Origin: Caldisericia bacterium
Lineage (GTDB): Bacteria > Caldisericota > Caldisericia > B22-G15
Direction: 5' to 3'
Length of the DNA stretch: 64,000 nt
NCBI GenBank assembly: GCA_030018355.1
Contig: JASEFN010000001.1
Span: forward strand, 62,001 to 126,000
The translations under genes and the position numbers were made by a program. Positions 26,755 through 35,026 of this stretch are shown piece after piece. Within the stretch, counting starts at the first letter, position 1. Each line of letters starts with the position of its first letter. A model generated the notes under the pieces. The model made no database searches. It saw nothing but the letters and a program-made list of their open reading frames with translations, and was not told where the DNA came from.

Positions 26755-28917
26755 ATGAAGAAAGTTATTTTATTTTTGCTAATTTTAACTTCATTATTTT
26801 TAAATATTTTTAATATAAACTCACAAGAGACAACTCAAGTAGTTGGAAAAGGAGTTTCTTCTTCTAATTTAATTTTTCCAACTGGAATATATTATGCTTT
26901 CAATAAAGTTTTTATTTCAAATTATTATGGTAATACAATAACTATTTATGATCTTCCAACTGGAACATATCAAGAGTTTGGTTGTTTTGGTAGTGAAAAA
27001 GAAAAACTAAACCATCCGAACTCTCTTTTAGTAACCACAAATGAAAAAATAGTTGTTATAGATAGCGGAAATAATGCTGTAAAAGTTTTTGATTTTATGG
27101 GTAACTTCGAATTTTCTTTTGGAGAAAATGTATTACATGCACCTGTAGATTTAGATCTTTTTGGAGGTTTCTTTTATATAACAGATTATGAGGATTCGAA
27201 AATATATATTTTTGATACAACAAATTTTAATTTATATGATTCTTTTGGTAGTAGAGGGACAAATCCCAAAGAATTTAATGGACTCCTTGGTATATTTATT
27301 GATAATAATGGTTATATATATGCATGTGATTCAGAAAACAAAAGGGTGCAAATTTTTGATATAAATTTTAATTTTATAAAAGCAATAAATATAAGTGGTA
27401 AACCTTCAGATGTCTTCGTTGATAGAGATGGTAAAGTTTATGTTTCTGATTATGATACTTTGAAAATTCATGTTTTTGATAGAATGGGTGTATCCAAAAT
27501 TAAAGAAATAAAATTAAATACTGATGCTGATTGGTTTTTCTTTAAAGCGATACCATCAATTTTTATAACAGAGGATAATTATTTAATGTATTCTATACCT
27601 TGGGAAAATAGAGTTGAAATTATTGATGAAAATGGAAAATTGATAAGAGTAATTGGAGAAGAAGATAAAGTTGGAAATTTATGTTATCCAATTTCAATAT
27701 CAATTTCAAATGATAAAAGAATTTTTATTGTTGATAATATGTCAAATTCCGTCAATATTTATAACCAAAATGGCTCTTTTTTAAACAAAATCAATTACGC
27801 TTTTGAACACCCAAATAAAATCTTCATTGATGAAAATGATAACATCTATGTTATATCAAGATATTCAGGTGAAATAGTCTGTTTTGATAAAAACTTAAAT
27901 TTCAAATTTAAAATAAAAAATTTCTCAAATTCTGATTCATTTTATTTTCCATACGATATTTTTATAAAAAATGACAAAATTTATGTAGTAGATACATTAA
28001 AAGATAGAATTGTTATTTTTTTAAGAGATGGGAAATTTTTGAGTTCATATGGAAGTAATGAGAAAAATTATTTAGCATTAGACAAACCGATTTCTATTTT
28101 TATAGATGAAGATAACTCTATTTTTATCTTAAATTATGGAGATAAAACAATAAATTATTATGACTCATCTTTTAACTTAATAACTTCCTATAAAGATTCA
28201 AATCTTAAATCACCCTCATCAATTCAAAAATATTTAGATTACTTGTTTATCTCTGATGATGAGGAAAATAAAATTTATGTTTATAGATTAAATAATAATA
28301 AAATAGAATTTTTAAAAACTTTTGGTGAAACTGGTGGTCCTCACCATCACTTTTGCACATTAAGAAAAACAATTGATAACTATAATTTTGAAACTGAAAA
28401 GTTCTTAGGAATTTCTGATATATACATAAAAGAAAATCATTTATATGTTGTTGATTCATTTAATAGACGTGTTCAAATTGTAGATATAAACAAAATAATT
28501 GGAAATAGTTATAAAAAATTTGTAATAACTCTTTGGATAGATAAACCAAAAGCACTCATAAATGAAAAGGAAGTATACATAGATCCTCAAAATCCTAAAG
28601 TTGTTCCTTTTGTTGTCCCACCTGGAAGAACAGTTGTTCCAATTAGATTTATCTCAGAATCTTTTGGAGCACAAGTAACTTGGGAGGGTGACACAAAAAC
28701 AATAAGAATTTATTTGAATTCAAAAAATATCAAAATAACACTTCAAGTAGGAAATAAAATTGCAAGAGTTAATGATAAAATTATAACTCTTGATGCGGCG
28801 CCATTGATAAAAGAAGGAAGAACTTTTGTTCCTTTAAGATTTATTTCTGAATCTTTTGGTGCAGATGTTAAGTGGTTTGGAGAAGAAAAGAAAATTGTTA
28901 TAGAATTTACTCCCTAA
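26755..28917 (+). CDS. Secreted NHL-propeller / stalk-domain protein, 720 aa
   Basis: A signal peptide (about 1-24) is followed by two runs of NHL-like beta-propeller blades (about 40-590), recognisable by repeated NNGYIYACDSENKRVQIFD-type units (V/I-x-V-x-D-x-x-N-x-R-V-Q/x-I/V-F). The C-terminal 130 residues contain stalk domains with GRTVVPIRFISESFGA and GRTFVPLRFISESFGA. GGAG precedes the ATG and the gap from the kinase gene is only 11 nt, so it belongs to the same transcript. It may be the extracellular ligand or a phospho-controlled surface product. That assignment is inference. Confidence 0.85.
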   Translation: MKKVILFLLILTSLFLNIFNINSQETTQVVGKGVSSSNLIFPTGIYYAFNKVFISNYYGNTITIYDLPTGTYQEFGCFGSEKEKLNHPNSLLVTTNEKIVVIDSGNNAVKVFDFMGNFEFSFGENVLHAPVDLDLFGGFFYITDYEDSKIYIFDTTNFNLYDSFGSRGTNPKEFNGLLGIFIDNNGYIYACDSENKRVQIFDINFNFIKAINISGKPSDVFVDRDGKVYVSDYDTLKIHVFDRMGVSKIKEIKLNTDADWFFFKAIPSIFITEDNYLMYSIPWENRVEIIDENGKLIRVIGEEDKVGNLCYPISISISNDKRIFIVDNMSNSVNIYNQNGSFLNKINYAFEHPNKIFIDENDNIYVISRYSGEIVCFDKNLNFKFKIKNFSNSDSFYFPYDIFIKNDKIYVVDTLKDRIVIFLRDGKFLSSYGSNEKNYLALDKPISIFIDEDNSIFILNYGDKTINYYDSSFNLITSYKDSNLKSPSSIQKYLDYLFISDDEENKIYVYRLNNNKIEFLKTFGETGGPHHHFCTLRKTIDNYNFETEKFLGISDIYIKENHLYVVDSFNRRVQIVDINKIIGNSYKKFVITLWIDKPKALINEKEVYIDPQNPKVVPFVVPPGRTVVPIRFISESFGAQVTWEGDTKTIRIYLNSKNIKITLQVGNKIARVNDKIITLDAAPLIKEGRTFVPLRFISESFGADVKWFGEEKKIVIEFTP

Positions 28918-28990
28918 GTAGAAGTCAAACAAGAAAAAAGACAAAATAAAAATTATTTAAGAAATTTTTAGATTTTTATAAAATTTTTGA

Positions 28991-28996
28991 TAAAAT
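28991..28996 (+). promoter_or_regulatory. -10 box 7 nt before the degV start (leaderless candidate)
   Basis: TAAAAT at 28991-28996 lies 7 nt before ATG 29004, and no Shine-Dalgarno is present. Spacing fits transcription beginning at the start codon. The -35 region (TTAGAT, 17 nt upstream) matches weakly. Confidence 0.5.
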
Positions 28997-29003
28997 TTTG
29001 AAT

Positions 29004-29864
29004 ATGAATATAAAAATTGTAACTGATTCAACATGGGATTTTGACGAGGAGACAAGAAAAGAACACGACATTGAAGTAGTTCCTCTATATCTAACAATTA
29101 AAGGAAAAAGATACAGAGAAGGAGTTGATATTTCAAATGAAGAATTTTATGAAATAATGAAAACAAGCGAAAAACTCCCACAAACATCTCAACCAACACC
29201 TTTTGATTTTGTAGATGTATATAAAAAACTTCTAAAAGAATTTGAAAAAATAATATCAATTCATATATCATCAAAACTTTCAGGGACATATAATTCTGCA
29301 CTTATTGCAAAAAATGAAATAGATAAAGATAATAGAATAACTGTTATAGATTCGAAAAATGCTTCAGGTGCTTTAGGTCTTATTGTTTATTTTGCATCAC
29401 TTTTAAAAAAAGAGGGTAAAGCATTTAATGAAATAGTTGAAGGAGTTAAGAAGGCAATAGATAAAATAGTTACTATTTTTGTTCTTGATAACCTTAAAGC
29501 ACTCGAAATGGGTGGAAGAATTGGAAAAGCTAAGTATCTTATTGGTACAATTTTAAATTTCAAACCAGTTTTATCTTTAAAAAATGGAATAATTGAACCT
29601 TATGGTTCAGGAAAAATTATGGGTACAAATTATATTATTCCCACATTATTAAAATTTTTAAAAGAAAACTATAAAGGTGGAGAATTTATTGGTGGAATAG
29701 CAAATAATATTGTAAATAATGTCTATCTAAAAAAAATGAACATTCTTAAAGATGAAATTTTAAAATATGTAAAACTTGGAACATTTTTATCACTAAAATT
29801 TGGCGCAACTATAACATCACACATTGGACTCAATTCAATTGGTTTCAGTTTTTTAGAAAAATAA
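29004..29864 (+). CDS. DegV family fatty-acid-binding protein (FakB-like), 286 aa
   Basis: The N-terminus IKIVTDSTWDFDEE and the central HISSKLSGTYNSA are the two DegV signatures that hold the fatty-acid carboxylate. The C-terminal part has the EMGGRIGKAK element. DegV/FakB proteins present a fatty acid to FakA for phosphorylation. Here it stands alone, while fakA and a second degV lie at 43574-46555. Two FakB proteins with different chain preferences are common in the family. The ATG was chosen over a TTG two codons earlier. It is convergent with the HEPN gene. Confidence 0.9.
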   Translation: MNIKIVTDSTWDFDEETRKEHDIEVVPLYLTIKGKRYREGVDISNEEFYEIMKTSEKLPQTSQPTPFDFVDVYKKLLKEFEKIISIHISSKLSGTYNSALIAKNEIDKDNRITVIDSKNASGALGLIVYFASLLKKEGKAFNEIVEGVKKAIDKIVTIFVLDNLKALEMGGRIGKAKYLIGTILNFKPVLSLKNGIIEPYGSGKIMGTNYIIPTLLKFLKENYKGGEFIGGIANNIVNNVYLKKMNILKDEILKYVKLGTFLSLKFGATITSHIGLNSIGFSFLEK

Positions 29865-29868
29865 ATTT

Positions 29869-30273
29869 TTATTTAATCACAATTTCCCCTATAGAAACAA
29901 CAAATTCTGCATCTTTTAAAGCTTTAAGAGCATCTTCTTTTGTGTATTCTTCAGTTGGTATAAAATCAACATCTCCATAAAAAGCAAACTCCCTTTCTTT
30001 TCTTAAATATTTAGATATCTCTCTTATTTTTTCGAAATTTTTTGAAATTTCGTCATCAAAAAAATCTTTGTATTCAATTAATAAATCACTTACATCATGT
30101 TTTTTTGGGACATCTACACCTTTGTATCTCAAAATTCCTTTAACTACCAATTCAACAATTTCTTGAGCTTCTCTAATTACGTCTGAATATGCCTCTTCTT
30201 CAAATAAAACTTTTAAAGCCTTTAACCTTTTTTTTGATTTAATTAAATAGCTTTTTGCAAGATCAATGTTCAT
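29869..30273 (-). CDS. HEPN-domain protein, 134 aa
   Basis: A helical HEPN protein of the COG2250 type: LAKSYLIKSKKRLKAL at the start, QEIVELVVKGILRYKGVDVPKKHDV in the middle (shown as VELVVKGILRYKGVDVPKKH) and LRKEREFAFYGD near the end. The RX4-6H ribonuclease motif of HEPN toxins is not evident, so RNase activity is doubtful. The start overlaps the nucleotidyltransferase stop by 1 nt. The pair is the classic MNT/HEPN arrangement, seen in toxin-antitoxin modules and other small modules of uncertain role. Confidence 0.85.
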   Translation of the reverse strand: MNIDLAKSYLIKSKKRLKALKVLFEEEAYSDVIREAQEIVELVVKGILRYKGVDVPKKHDVSDLLIEYKDFFDDEISKNFEKIREISKYLRKEREFAFYGDVDFIPTEEYTKEDALKALKDAEFVVSIGEIVIK

Positions 30274-30755
30274 TAAATTTCCACACCGTCTTTTTTGTTA
30301 ACTTTCTCTTTATAAACCCAGTATCCATTCTTTCTAATTGATTTCAACTCTTTAAGTTTTTCATCTAATTTTTTTAAATAATCATTAAAAAAGTTATCTT
30401 TATCATAAACAATTTTTACTCCTCTAAGCATTTCAATATATAAAGGACTTCCATAAAGAACCTCATCTTTTGATCTAATAATTGGTGAAATAAAAGTATC
30501 AATAGAGTAATTTTTGAGATTTTTTATTTTATCTTCGATCTCCTTCTCAATATTTTGATAAAATTCTTCCATCCTTTTTAATCTATTTATTTTTATCTCA
30601 TTTAAAATTATTAATATATCAATATCTGATTCATTCGTTGGAGTACCTCTACCACATGAACCAAACACAACAAAAGATACTAAGTTTTCTTTATAAAATT
30701 CCTTTGTTTTTTCAAAAATTAAATTAATTAGCTCATCAAATTTTTCTCTTATCAC
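30273..30755 (-). CDS. Minimal nucleotidyltransferase (MNT) domain protein, 160 aa
   Basis: The pol-beta-type nucleotidyltransferase signature is intact: VVFGSCGRGTPTNESDIDILI, written here as FGSCGRGTP then SDIDILIIL, with the metal-binding Asp pair. In MNT/HEPN modules the enzyme AMPylates the HEPN partner. The C-terminal 60 residues form charged helices. The start is GTG with a TATAAT box 6 nt upstream and no Shine-Dalgarno, so the mRNA may be leaderless. It is the first gene of a two-gene unit. Confidence 0.88.
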   Translation of the reverse strand: MIREKFDELINLIFEKTKEFYKENLVSFVVFGSCGRGTPTNESDIDILIILNEIKINRLKRMEEFYQNIEKEIEDKIKNLKNYSIDTFISPIIRSKDEVLYGSPLYIEMLRGVKIVYDKDNFFNDYLKKLDEKLKELKSIRKNGYWVYKEKVNKKDGVEI

Positions 30756-30761
30756 AATTAA

Positions 30762-30767
30762 ATTATA
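30762..30767 (-). promoter_or_regulatory. -10 box 6 nt before the MNT start (leaderless candidate)
   Basis: On the minus strand TATAAT (plus 30762-30767) ends 6 nt before the GTG at 30755, and there is no Shine-Dalgarno between them. A transcript starting at this box would begin at or next to the start codon. Confidence 0.6.
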
Positions 30768-30862
30768 TCATCAACTTTTTTCTAAAAACAGCTTAATAAT
30801 TCCTTAACAATGTTTTTTTATAGTTTTTAAAGACACTTTAAGATAAAGAAAGGAGGTGTCAA

Positions 30863-31690
30863 GTGAAAAGAGGATTAAAGATTTTAGTGGTTTTACTTGT
30901 TGCTGGAGTGCTTATTTTTGGAGGTGTAGTTTACACAATTCTCTCTCAAAAAAATATAACAACTTTGTCCTTTATGAAAACTACTTTCGCAGAAGAAGTG
31001 CTTCAATGCAATAACCATCCTAAAGGAATATACTTTAAAATTTTAGGACCAGGAATAATAGAAGAAGTTTTAAAAACATTAAATCTTTCAGAAGATGAAT
31101 TAAAAACATATTGGGATCAAGGAAAAACTTTGCTTGATTATGCACAGGATAAGGGAATAACAAAAGAAAAACTTATTGAAGCATTTAAAAAAGTAATAGT
31201 TGAAAAATTGAATCAACTTGTTTTAGAAGGAAAAATTACTGAAACAGAAAAAGAGAATTTTCTTTCAAATATTGAATCAAGAATAGAGGAATTTATAACA
31301 AAAACACCACCCTTTAAAAATGGAAAAGGAATGCCAAAAGATAATCTACCATTTGAACAAAAATTTCTTTGTGATGGTAAAAATTTAATTGAAGAGGTTC
31401 TTACAAGACTTAATCTCTCTTTAGATGAATTTCAAAATGCAATGAAAGACAAAAAATCACTTCTTGAGTTTGTAGAATCAAAGGGAATCACAAAAGATGA
31501 ACTAATAAAAGTTGTTAAAGAGGTTGTAATAGAAAAAGTTAATCAACTTGTAAAAGATGGTAAGATTACAGAGGATCAAAAAACAAAATTTATTGAAAGG
31601 CTTGACGAATTTGTTGAAAGATTCATAAATGGTCCTGGTCATAGAAGAGGTAGAAAAGGAAATAACTCAATCTTTACCCCAGATATTTAG
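30863..31690 (+). CDS. Exported/membrane-anchored duplicated helical protein, 275 aa
   Basis: I do not recognise a specific family. An N-terminal hydrophobic segment (about 5-27) may be a signal or anchor. Two copies of an approximately 95-residue helical unit follow (about 52-145 and 165-262). Each has I-x-E-V-L-x-x-L-N-L-S-x-D-E, then KSLLEFVESKGITKDEL or TLLDYAQDKGITKEKL, then KVNQLVKDGKITEDQK-like endings, so the protein arose by internal duplication. Similar units occur in clostridial exported proteins of unknown role. The GTG start has a strong AGGAGGTG before it. A terminator follows at 31716. Confidence 0.75.
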   Translation: MKRGLKILVVLLVAGVLIFGGVVYTILSQKNITTLSFMKTTFAEEVLQCNNHPKGIYFKILGPGIIEEVLKTLNLSEDELKTYWDQGKTLLDYAQDKGITKEKLIEAFKKVIVEKLNQLVLEGKITETEKENFLSNIESRIEEFITKTPPFKNGKGMPKDNLPFEQKFLCDGKNLIEEVLTRLNLSLDEFQNAMKDKKSLLEFVESKGITKDELIKVVKEVVIEKVNQLVKDGKITEDQKTKFIERLDEFVERFINGPGHRRGRKGNNSIFTPDI

Positions 31691-31715
31691 GAAAATTTTA
31701 AATTACCTCACCTCT

Positions 31716-31743
31716 AAGGGGTGCAATATTGCACCCCTTTTTT
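31716..31743 (+). terminator. Rho-independent terminator
   Basis: A perfect 24-nt palindrome AAGGGGTGCAAT/ATTGCACCCCTT at 31716-31739 is followed by a T run to 31743. It ends the transcript of the duplicated helical protein and insulates the broken gene behind it. Confidence 0.92.
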
Positions 31744-31751
31744 ATTAAATT

Positions 31752-31757
31752 TATAAT
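31752..31757 (+). promoter_or_regulatory. -10 box 5 nt before the broken gene's ATG
   Basis: TATAAT at 31752-31757 sits 5 nt before ATG 31763, with no Shine-Dalgarno, directly after the terminator T run. It fits a leaderless start. Confidence 0.55.
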
Positions 31758-31762
31758 TAAAT

Positions 31763-32378
31763 ATGGATACATTCAAAATAGTTTTGGGATTAATTAGTTT
31801 TGTTTTATTGTTTATATTTTATTTTCTAATCTCAACTTTTATTAAATTTATAAAAAGAAAAGAGAGTTTTAAGAATTTATTCACTTCATTTATTACTTTT
31901 TTCATTATTTTATTAATCTCAATTATTCTTCTTCTCTTTTTCTCTCCTCTTCAAACTTTTTCAAGATTTTCTTATGAAGAGAAAATTGGTGAAGTTTATG
32001 CAACAAAAACAGATAATTTAATAAAAATAATTTATGCTGAGTTAAAAACAACAAAAATATGTGTTTGATTTAAATGGTGACCAGTGGATGATTGGGGGAG
32101 AAATTATTGTGTTTGAAAAATGGTTAAGATGGCTTGGTGCAGAAAGTTATTATAGAGTTTCAATATTTTCTGGAAGATATGAAGAAAATTTAAATGAAGT
32201 TCCAACAATTTATGTAATAAATAAAAAAACTCTTTTTGGAAATTTATTTTAAAAAATTATGAAAAGTTATCCTTTTATTGACACTGCATATGGAATAAGA
32301 GCATTTCAATATGCTGGGTCAAATTTTGAAATTTACTTTTGCGATACAGGTTTTATAATTAGAAAAATTAAAAAATAG
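31763..32378 (+). pseudogene. Broken membrane-protein gene: one frameshift and one in-frame stop
   Basis: Three pieces read as one protein. 31763-32068 gives two membrane segments and ends ELKTTKICV. From about 32050 the +1 frame continues FDLNGDQWMIGGE, then ESYYRVSIFSGRYEE, up to a TAA at 32250-32252. The same frame then resumes KSYPFIDTAYGIRAFQYAG to TAG 32376-32378. I recall a proteobacterial membrane-protein family with the order GDQW, YR-x-x-R-x-S-G-R-Y and VDA-YG, which suggests the parts belong together. The frameshift falls in an A-rich run (AAAAACAACAAAAAT), so a sequencing error is possible there, but the stop needs a second event. Function unknown. Confidence 0.75.
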
Positions 32379-32380
32379 AT

Positions 32381-32851
32381 CTATCTTATTCTTCTATTAT
32401 GTACCTTAAGATAAGTTTTATAATCTTCTTCTTTGTTCATTCTCCAAGAGTAAATCTCTTCAAATTCATCATCATCAAGAATTTTTATAATAATTTTTGC
32501 TTCAAGAGTTTCTGGCAAATTTGCTGAATCTTTAAGTTCAAATTCAAATTCTTGCTTTAATGGATTAAAATTGCCAATATATTTTTCAATATAACCTTCA
32601 CTCATAAAAAGAGTTAAAACAAAATTCTTTTTAACTTTATCAAAATTTATAAAACCAACTCCTCTAACAAAATCTCCAAGAGGGTTTTTTTCTTGTCTTG
32701 GATAAGAAATTTCCCATTCAAGTTTTATAAAGTTTCCACTTAAATTAAATGGATATGTAAAGGTAGACCTTTTATTACAGTATCCCCAATCGCTATTTCC
32801 TTCTCCAGAAAATTCTCCTAAAAAATATCTAAAAATATTCAACTCTTTCAT
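32381..32851 (-). CDS. Hypothetical beta-barrel (lipocalin/FABP-like) protein, 156 aa
   Basis: The sequence opens with FRYFLGEFSGEGNSDWGY, which resembles the start of small calycin-like proteins (a G-x-W-x-G-x-G strand). It continues as regular alternating strands to the final TYLKVHNRRIR. There is no signal peptide, membrane segment or cysteine cluster. AAGGAG lies before the ATG. Its 3' end meets the broken gene tail-to-tail with a 2-nt gap. A small-molecule carrier role is a guess from fold alone. Confidence 0.6.
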   Translation of the reverse strand: MKELNIFRYFLGEFSGEGNSDWGYCNKRSTFTYPFNLSGNFIKLEWEISYPRQEKNPLGDFVRGVGFINFDKVKKNFVLTLFMSEGYIEKYIGNFNPLKQEFEFELKDSANLPETLEAKIIIKILDDDEFEEIYSWRMNKEEDYKTYLKVHNRRIR

Positions 32852-32892
32852 AAAATCTCCTTATAAAAATTATAAATCAAATAAAAAAATTA

Positions 32893-32932
32893 TATGACCC
32901 ATAATATGACTTTTGGCACTTGTGAATATGAC
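32893..32932. promoter_or_regulatory. Three TATGAC direct repeats before the Lnt/two-component operon
   Basis: TATGAC occurs at 32893-32898, 32905-32910 and 32927-32932, with the last two inside the longer AATATGACT. They sit about 50-90 nt upstream of the first gene of an operon encoding its own NarL-type regulator. They are candidate binding sites for that regulator or promoter elements. The evidence is repetition and position only. Confidence 0.35.
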
Positions 32933-32980
32933 TAGTCAAATTTTATTCTTATTCTGAAACTTAATTTAAGGAGGTTTAAG

Positions 32981-33481
32981 ATGGAAAAGAAAGATTTTGG
33001 CAAACTTTTTTTAGGAAGCATACTTATTATAGCTGGTTTATTTGCGGTTTTAGCAAACTTTTTTAAATTAACAATTTTTGGAGTTCTATTTCTTCCCACA
33101 CTTGGTTTACTTTTTATAATTTGGTCAATAATTTTAAAAGAGGAAGAATTAATAATTCCTGGTGGAATAATAGGAGGTGTTGGATTAGGAATTTTGTTTA
33201 TTAATTTATTTGAAAATGTTAATGATATATCAAAAGGTGGTTTATTTTTTATTGGCTTCTCAATAGGTTGGATTTTAATTACTATTATATCAAAATTGAT
33301 TTTCAAAAAAACAATATTATGGCCACTTATTCCATCTTCAATTTTATTTATCTTAGGAATTATTTTGTTTCTTGGTGATAAAGGTATAATATTTTTGCAA
33401 AATTTTAGTTTAATATGGCCCTATCTATTGATTATTGGTGGATTTTTCATTATTTTAAAAAGTTTCATAAGAAAAAAATAG
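32981..33481 (+). CDS. Polytopic membrane protein, 166 aa
   Basis: The protein has about five to six hydrophobic segments in pairs separated by short loops, like the LiaF-type transmembrane or DUF5668-like families often found with two-component systems. I cannot assign it to one family. AAGGAGG precedes the ATG and the next gene begins 10 nt after its stop, so it leads the operon with the Lnt-like enzyme, the histidine kinase and the response regulator. A sensor-accessory role is inferred from context. Confidence 0.7.
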   Translation: MEKKDFGKLFLGSILIIAGLFAVLANFFKLTIFGVLFLPTLGLLFIIWSIILKEEELIIPGGIIGGVGLGILFINLFENVNDISKGGLFFIGFSIGWILITIISKLIFKKTILWPLIPSSILFILGIILFLGDKGIIFLQNFSLIWPYLLIIGGFFIILKSFIRKK

Positions 33482-33491
33482 GAGGTTCAAG

Positions 33492-35000
33492 ATGAACAGT
33501 ATTAAGTTAAGAATAATTTTAGGAATTTTTTTATCAATTTTAAGTGCGCTTCTTATATTGCTTTCTTTTTCACCTTACAATTTATCTTTTTTAATTTTAA
33601 TAAGTTTTATTCCAATGGTTATTTCTCAATATCTTCTTTTTCCAGAAAAAATTTCAAGTTTAGCTAAAGCAATAACAATTGGAGGGTTTTTATTTTTATA
33701 TCTAAATGGTCTTTTTTCAGGTTTTGGACCGAAAGCTTGGCATATGAAATATCTTCCTATAATTATAGGTTTTTTAACATTTTTTATTGATAAAAATTTA
33801 AGAAAAAGTGATGAGAAGACAAATTTTAAATATTTTGTAATTGATGGAGTTTTCTCTTGGGTTGGAGTTGAATTGATAAGATCATTTATACCTGCATTTG
33901 GTACATGGGCTTTCCTTTCTTATACATTTTATAACATACCTTGGTTTATTCAACCTATTAAAATTTTTGGAATATTTGGTTTAAGTGTATTAATTGTTTT
34001 AATTAATTTCTCCTTAGGTTTTTTTATACTTAAATGGTTAAATAACAAATGGAGATTAAATGAAAAATTAATGGAAGTTTCTTTTTCTTTTGTAAAAAAA
34101 TGGGTATCTATTTCTATCATAATTTTAATTTTTTGGGGGTTTTTAAGCTTAATTTTATGTAAAAAACCAAAAGGGGAGAGTATTAAAATTGGTATAACTC
34201 AAACAAATCCATTTGATTTAATTTCTTTAAAAAATTTATGGAGTGGTAATTTTACTGAAGAAGAGTTTGAAAATTTTAAATCAGAGAGTTTTAAAAGATT
34301 AATTGAAGATACAAAAAAAGCGAAGGAGTTTGGTGCTAAAATTGTAGTTTGGCCTGAAGGTGCTTTAAGTTATGATCCAAAAATTGAAAATAGCGAGACT
34401 TTTAAAAATCTTGTTAAGGAACTTAATATATATCTTGTTATTCCGTATGGAGTTATTGAAAAAAATGGTTATAGAAATGAAGTAACAATATTAACACCAG
34501 ATGGTGAATTTTTAGGAGTTTTTGGAAAAGATCATCCTGTTGTTTTTGCACAAGAAACAAGTATAACTCGAGGAAAATATCCAGTTTATGAAACAGAACT
34601 TGGTGGTCTTGGAACTATAATTTGTTATGATCTTGATTTTACTGATACAGCAAGAAAAGTTGCAAAAAATGGAGCTCAAATTCTTTTAATTCCTTCTGCA
34701 GATTGGCCTCAAATTGCTAATAAACATTATACACATGCAATCTTTAGAGCAGTTGAAAATGGTGTTTCAATTGTAAAAAGTGAATGGGCTTATGATTCAG
34801 CTTTTATTGATCCATTTGGAAGAGTTTTAAAAAAGAGCGTAAGTTTTGATGGTTTAAGAAAAGTCATAGTTCAAGATGTTCCTCTTGGAGGATTAAAACC
34901 AATTCAAGTTTATCTTGGAGATTATATAGGATGGTTTTCTTTTATAGGAATGATTGTTATTATGATTTTAAAGTCAAGAAAAGATAAAAAAATTATATAA
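33492..35000 (+). CDS. Apolipoprotein N-acyltransferase-like (carbon-nitrogen hydrolase) membrane protein, 502 aa
   Basis: Six or seven N-terminal membrane segments (about 1-225) are followed by a nitrilase-type domain. The catalytic triad is visible: Glu in VVWPEGAL, Lys in FGKDHP and Cys in TIICYDLDF. The arrangement and length match Lnt, which adds the third acyl chain to lipoproteins, but ICYD in place of ICYE suggests a divergent member. The window has lipoproteins (21020 and 22792) that could be substrates. AGGAGG precedes the ATG. The final membrane helix (about 480-496) also fits Lnt. Confidence 0.82.
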   Translation: MNSIKLRIILGIFLSILSALLILLSFSPYNLSFLILISFIPMVISQYLLFPEKISSLAKAITIGGFLFLYLNGLFSGFGPKAWHMKYLPIIIGFLTFFIDKNLRKSDEKTNFKYFVIDGVFSWVGVELIRSFIPAFGTWAFLSYTFYNIPWFIQPIKIFGIFGLSVLIVLINFSLGFFILKWLNNKWRLNEKLMEVSFSFVKKWVSISIIILIFWGFLSLILCKKPKGESIKIGITQTNPFDLISLKNLWSGNFTEEEFENFKSESFKRLIEDTKKAKEFGAKIVVWPEGALSYDPKIENSETFKNLVKELNIYLVIPYGVIEKNGYRNEVTILTPDGEFLGVFGKDHPVVFAQETSITRGKYPVYETELGGLGTIICYDLDFTDTARKVAKNGAQILLIPSADWPQIANKHYTHAIFRAVENGVSIVKSEWAYDSAFIDPFGRVLKKSVSFDGLRKVIVQDVPLGGLKPIQVYLGDYIGWFSFIGMIVIMILKSRKDKKII

Positions 35001-35026
35001 TTTAAATGTAAATTATTGAGGCTTTA

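Noticed and set aside
29869-30755. MNT/HEPN pair as a confirmed defence or toxin-antitoxin system
   Set aside because: The HEPN catalytic motif is not evident and no other defence gene is nearby.
32932-33306. Minus-strand open frame of 124 codons
   Set aside because: Antisense shadow of the membrane protein at 32981; composition is that of a complemented hydrophobic gene.
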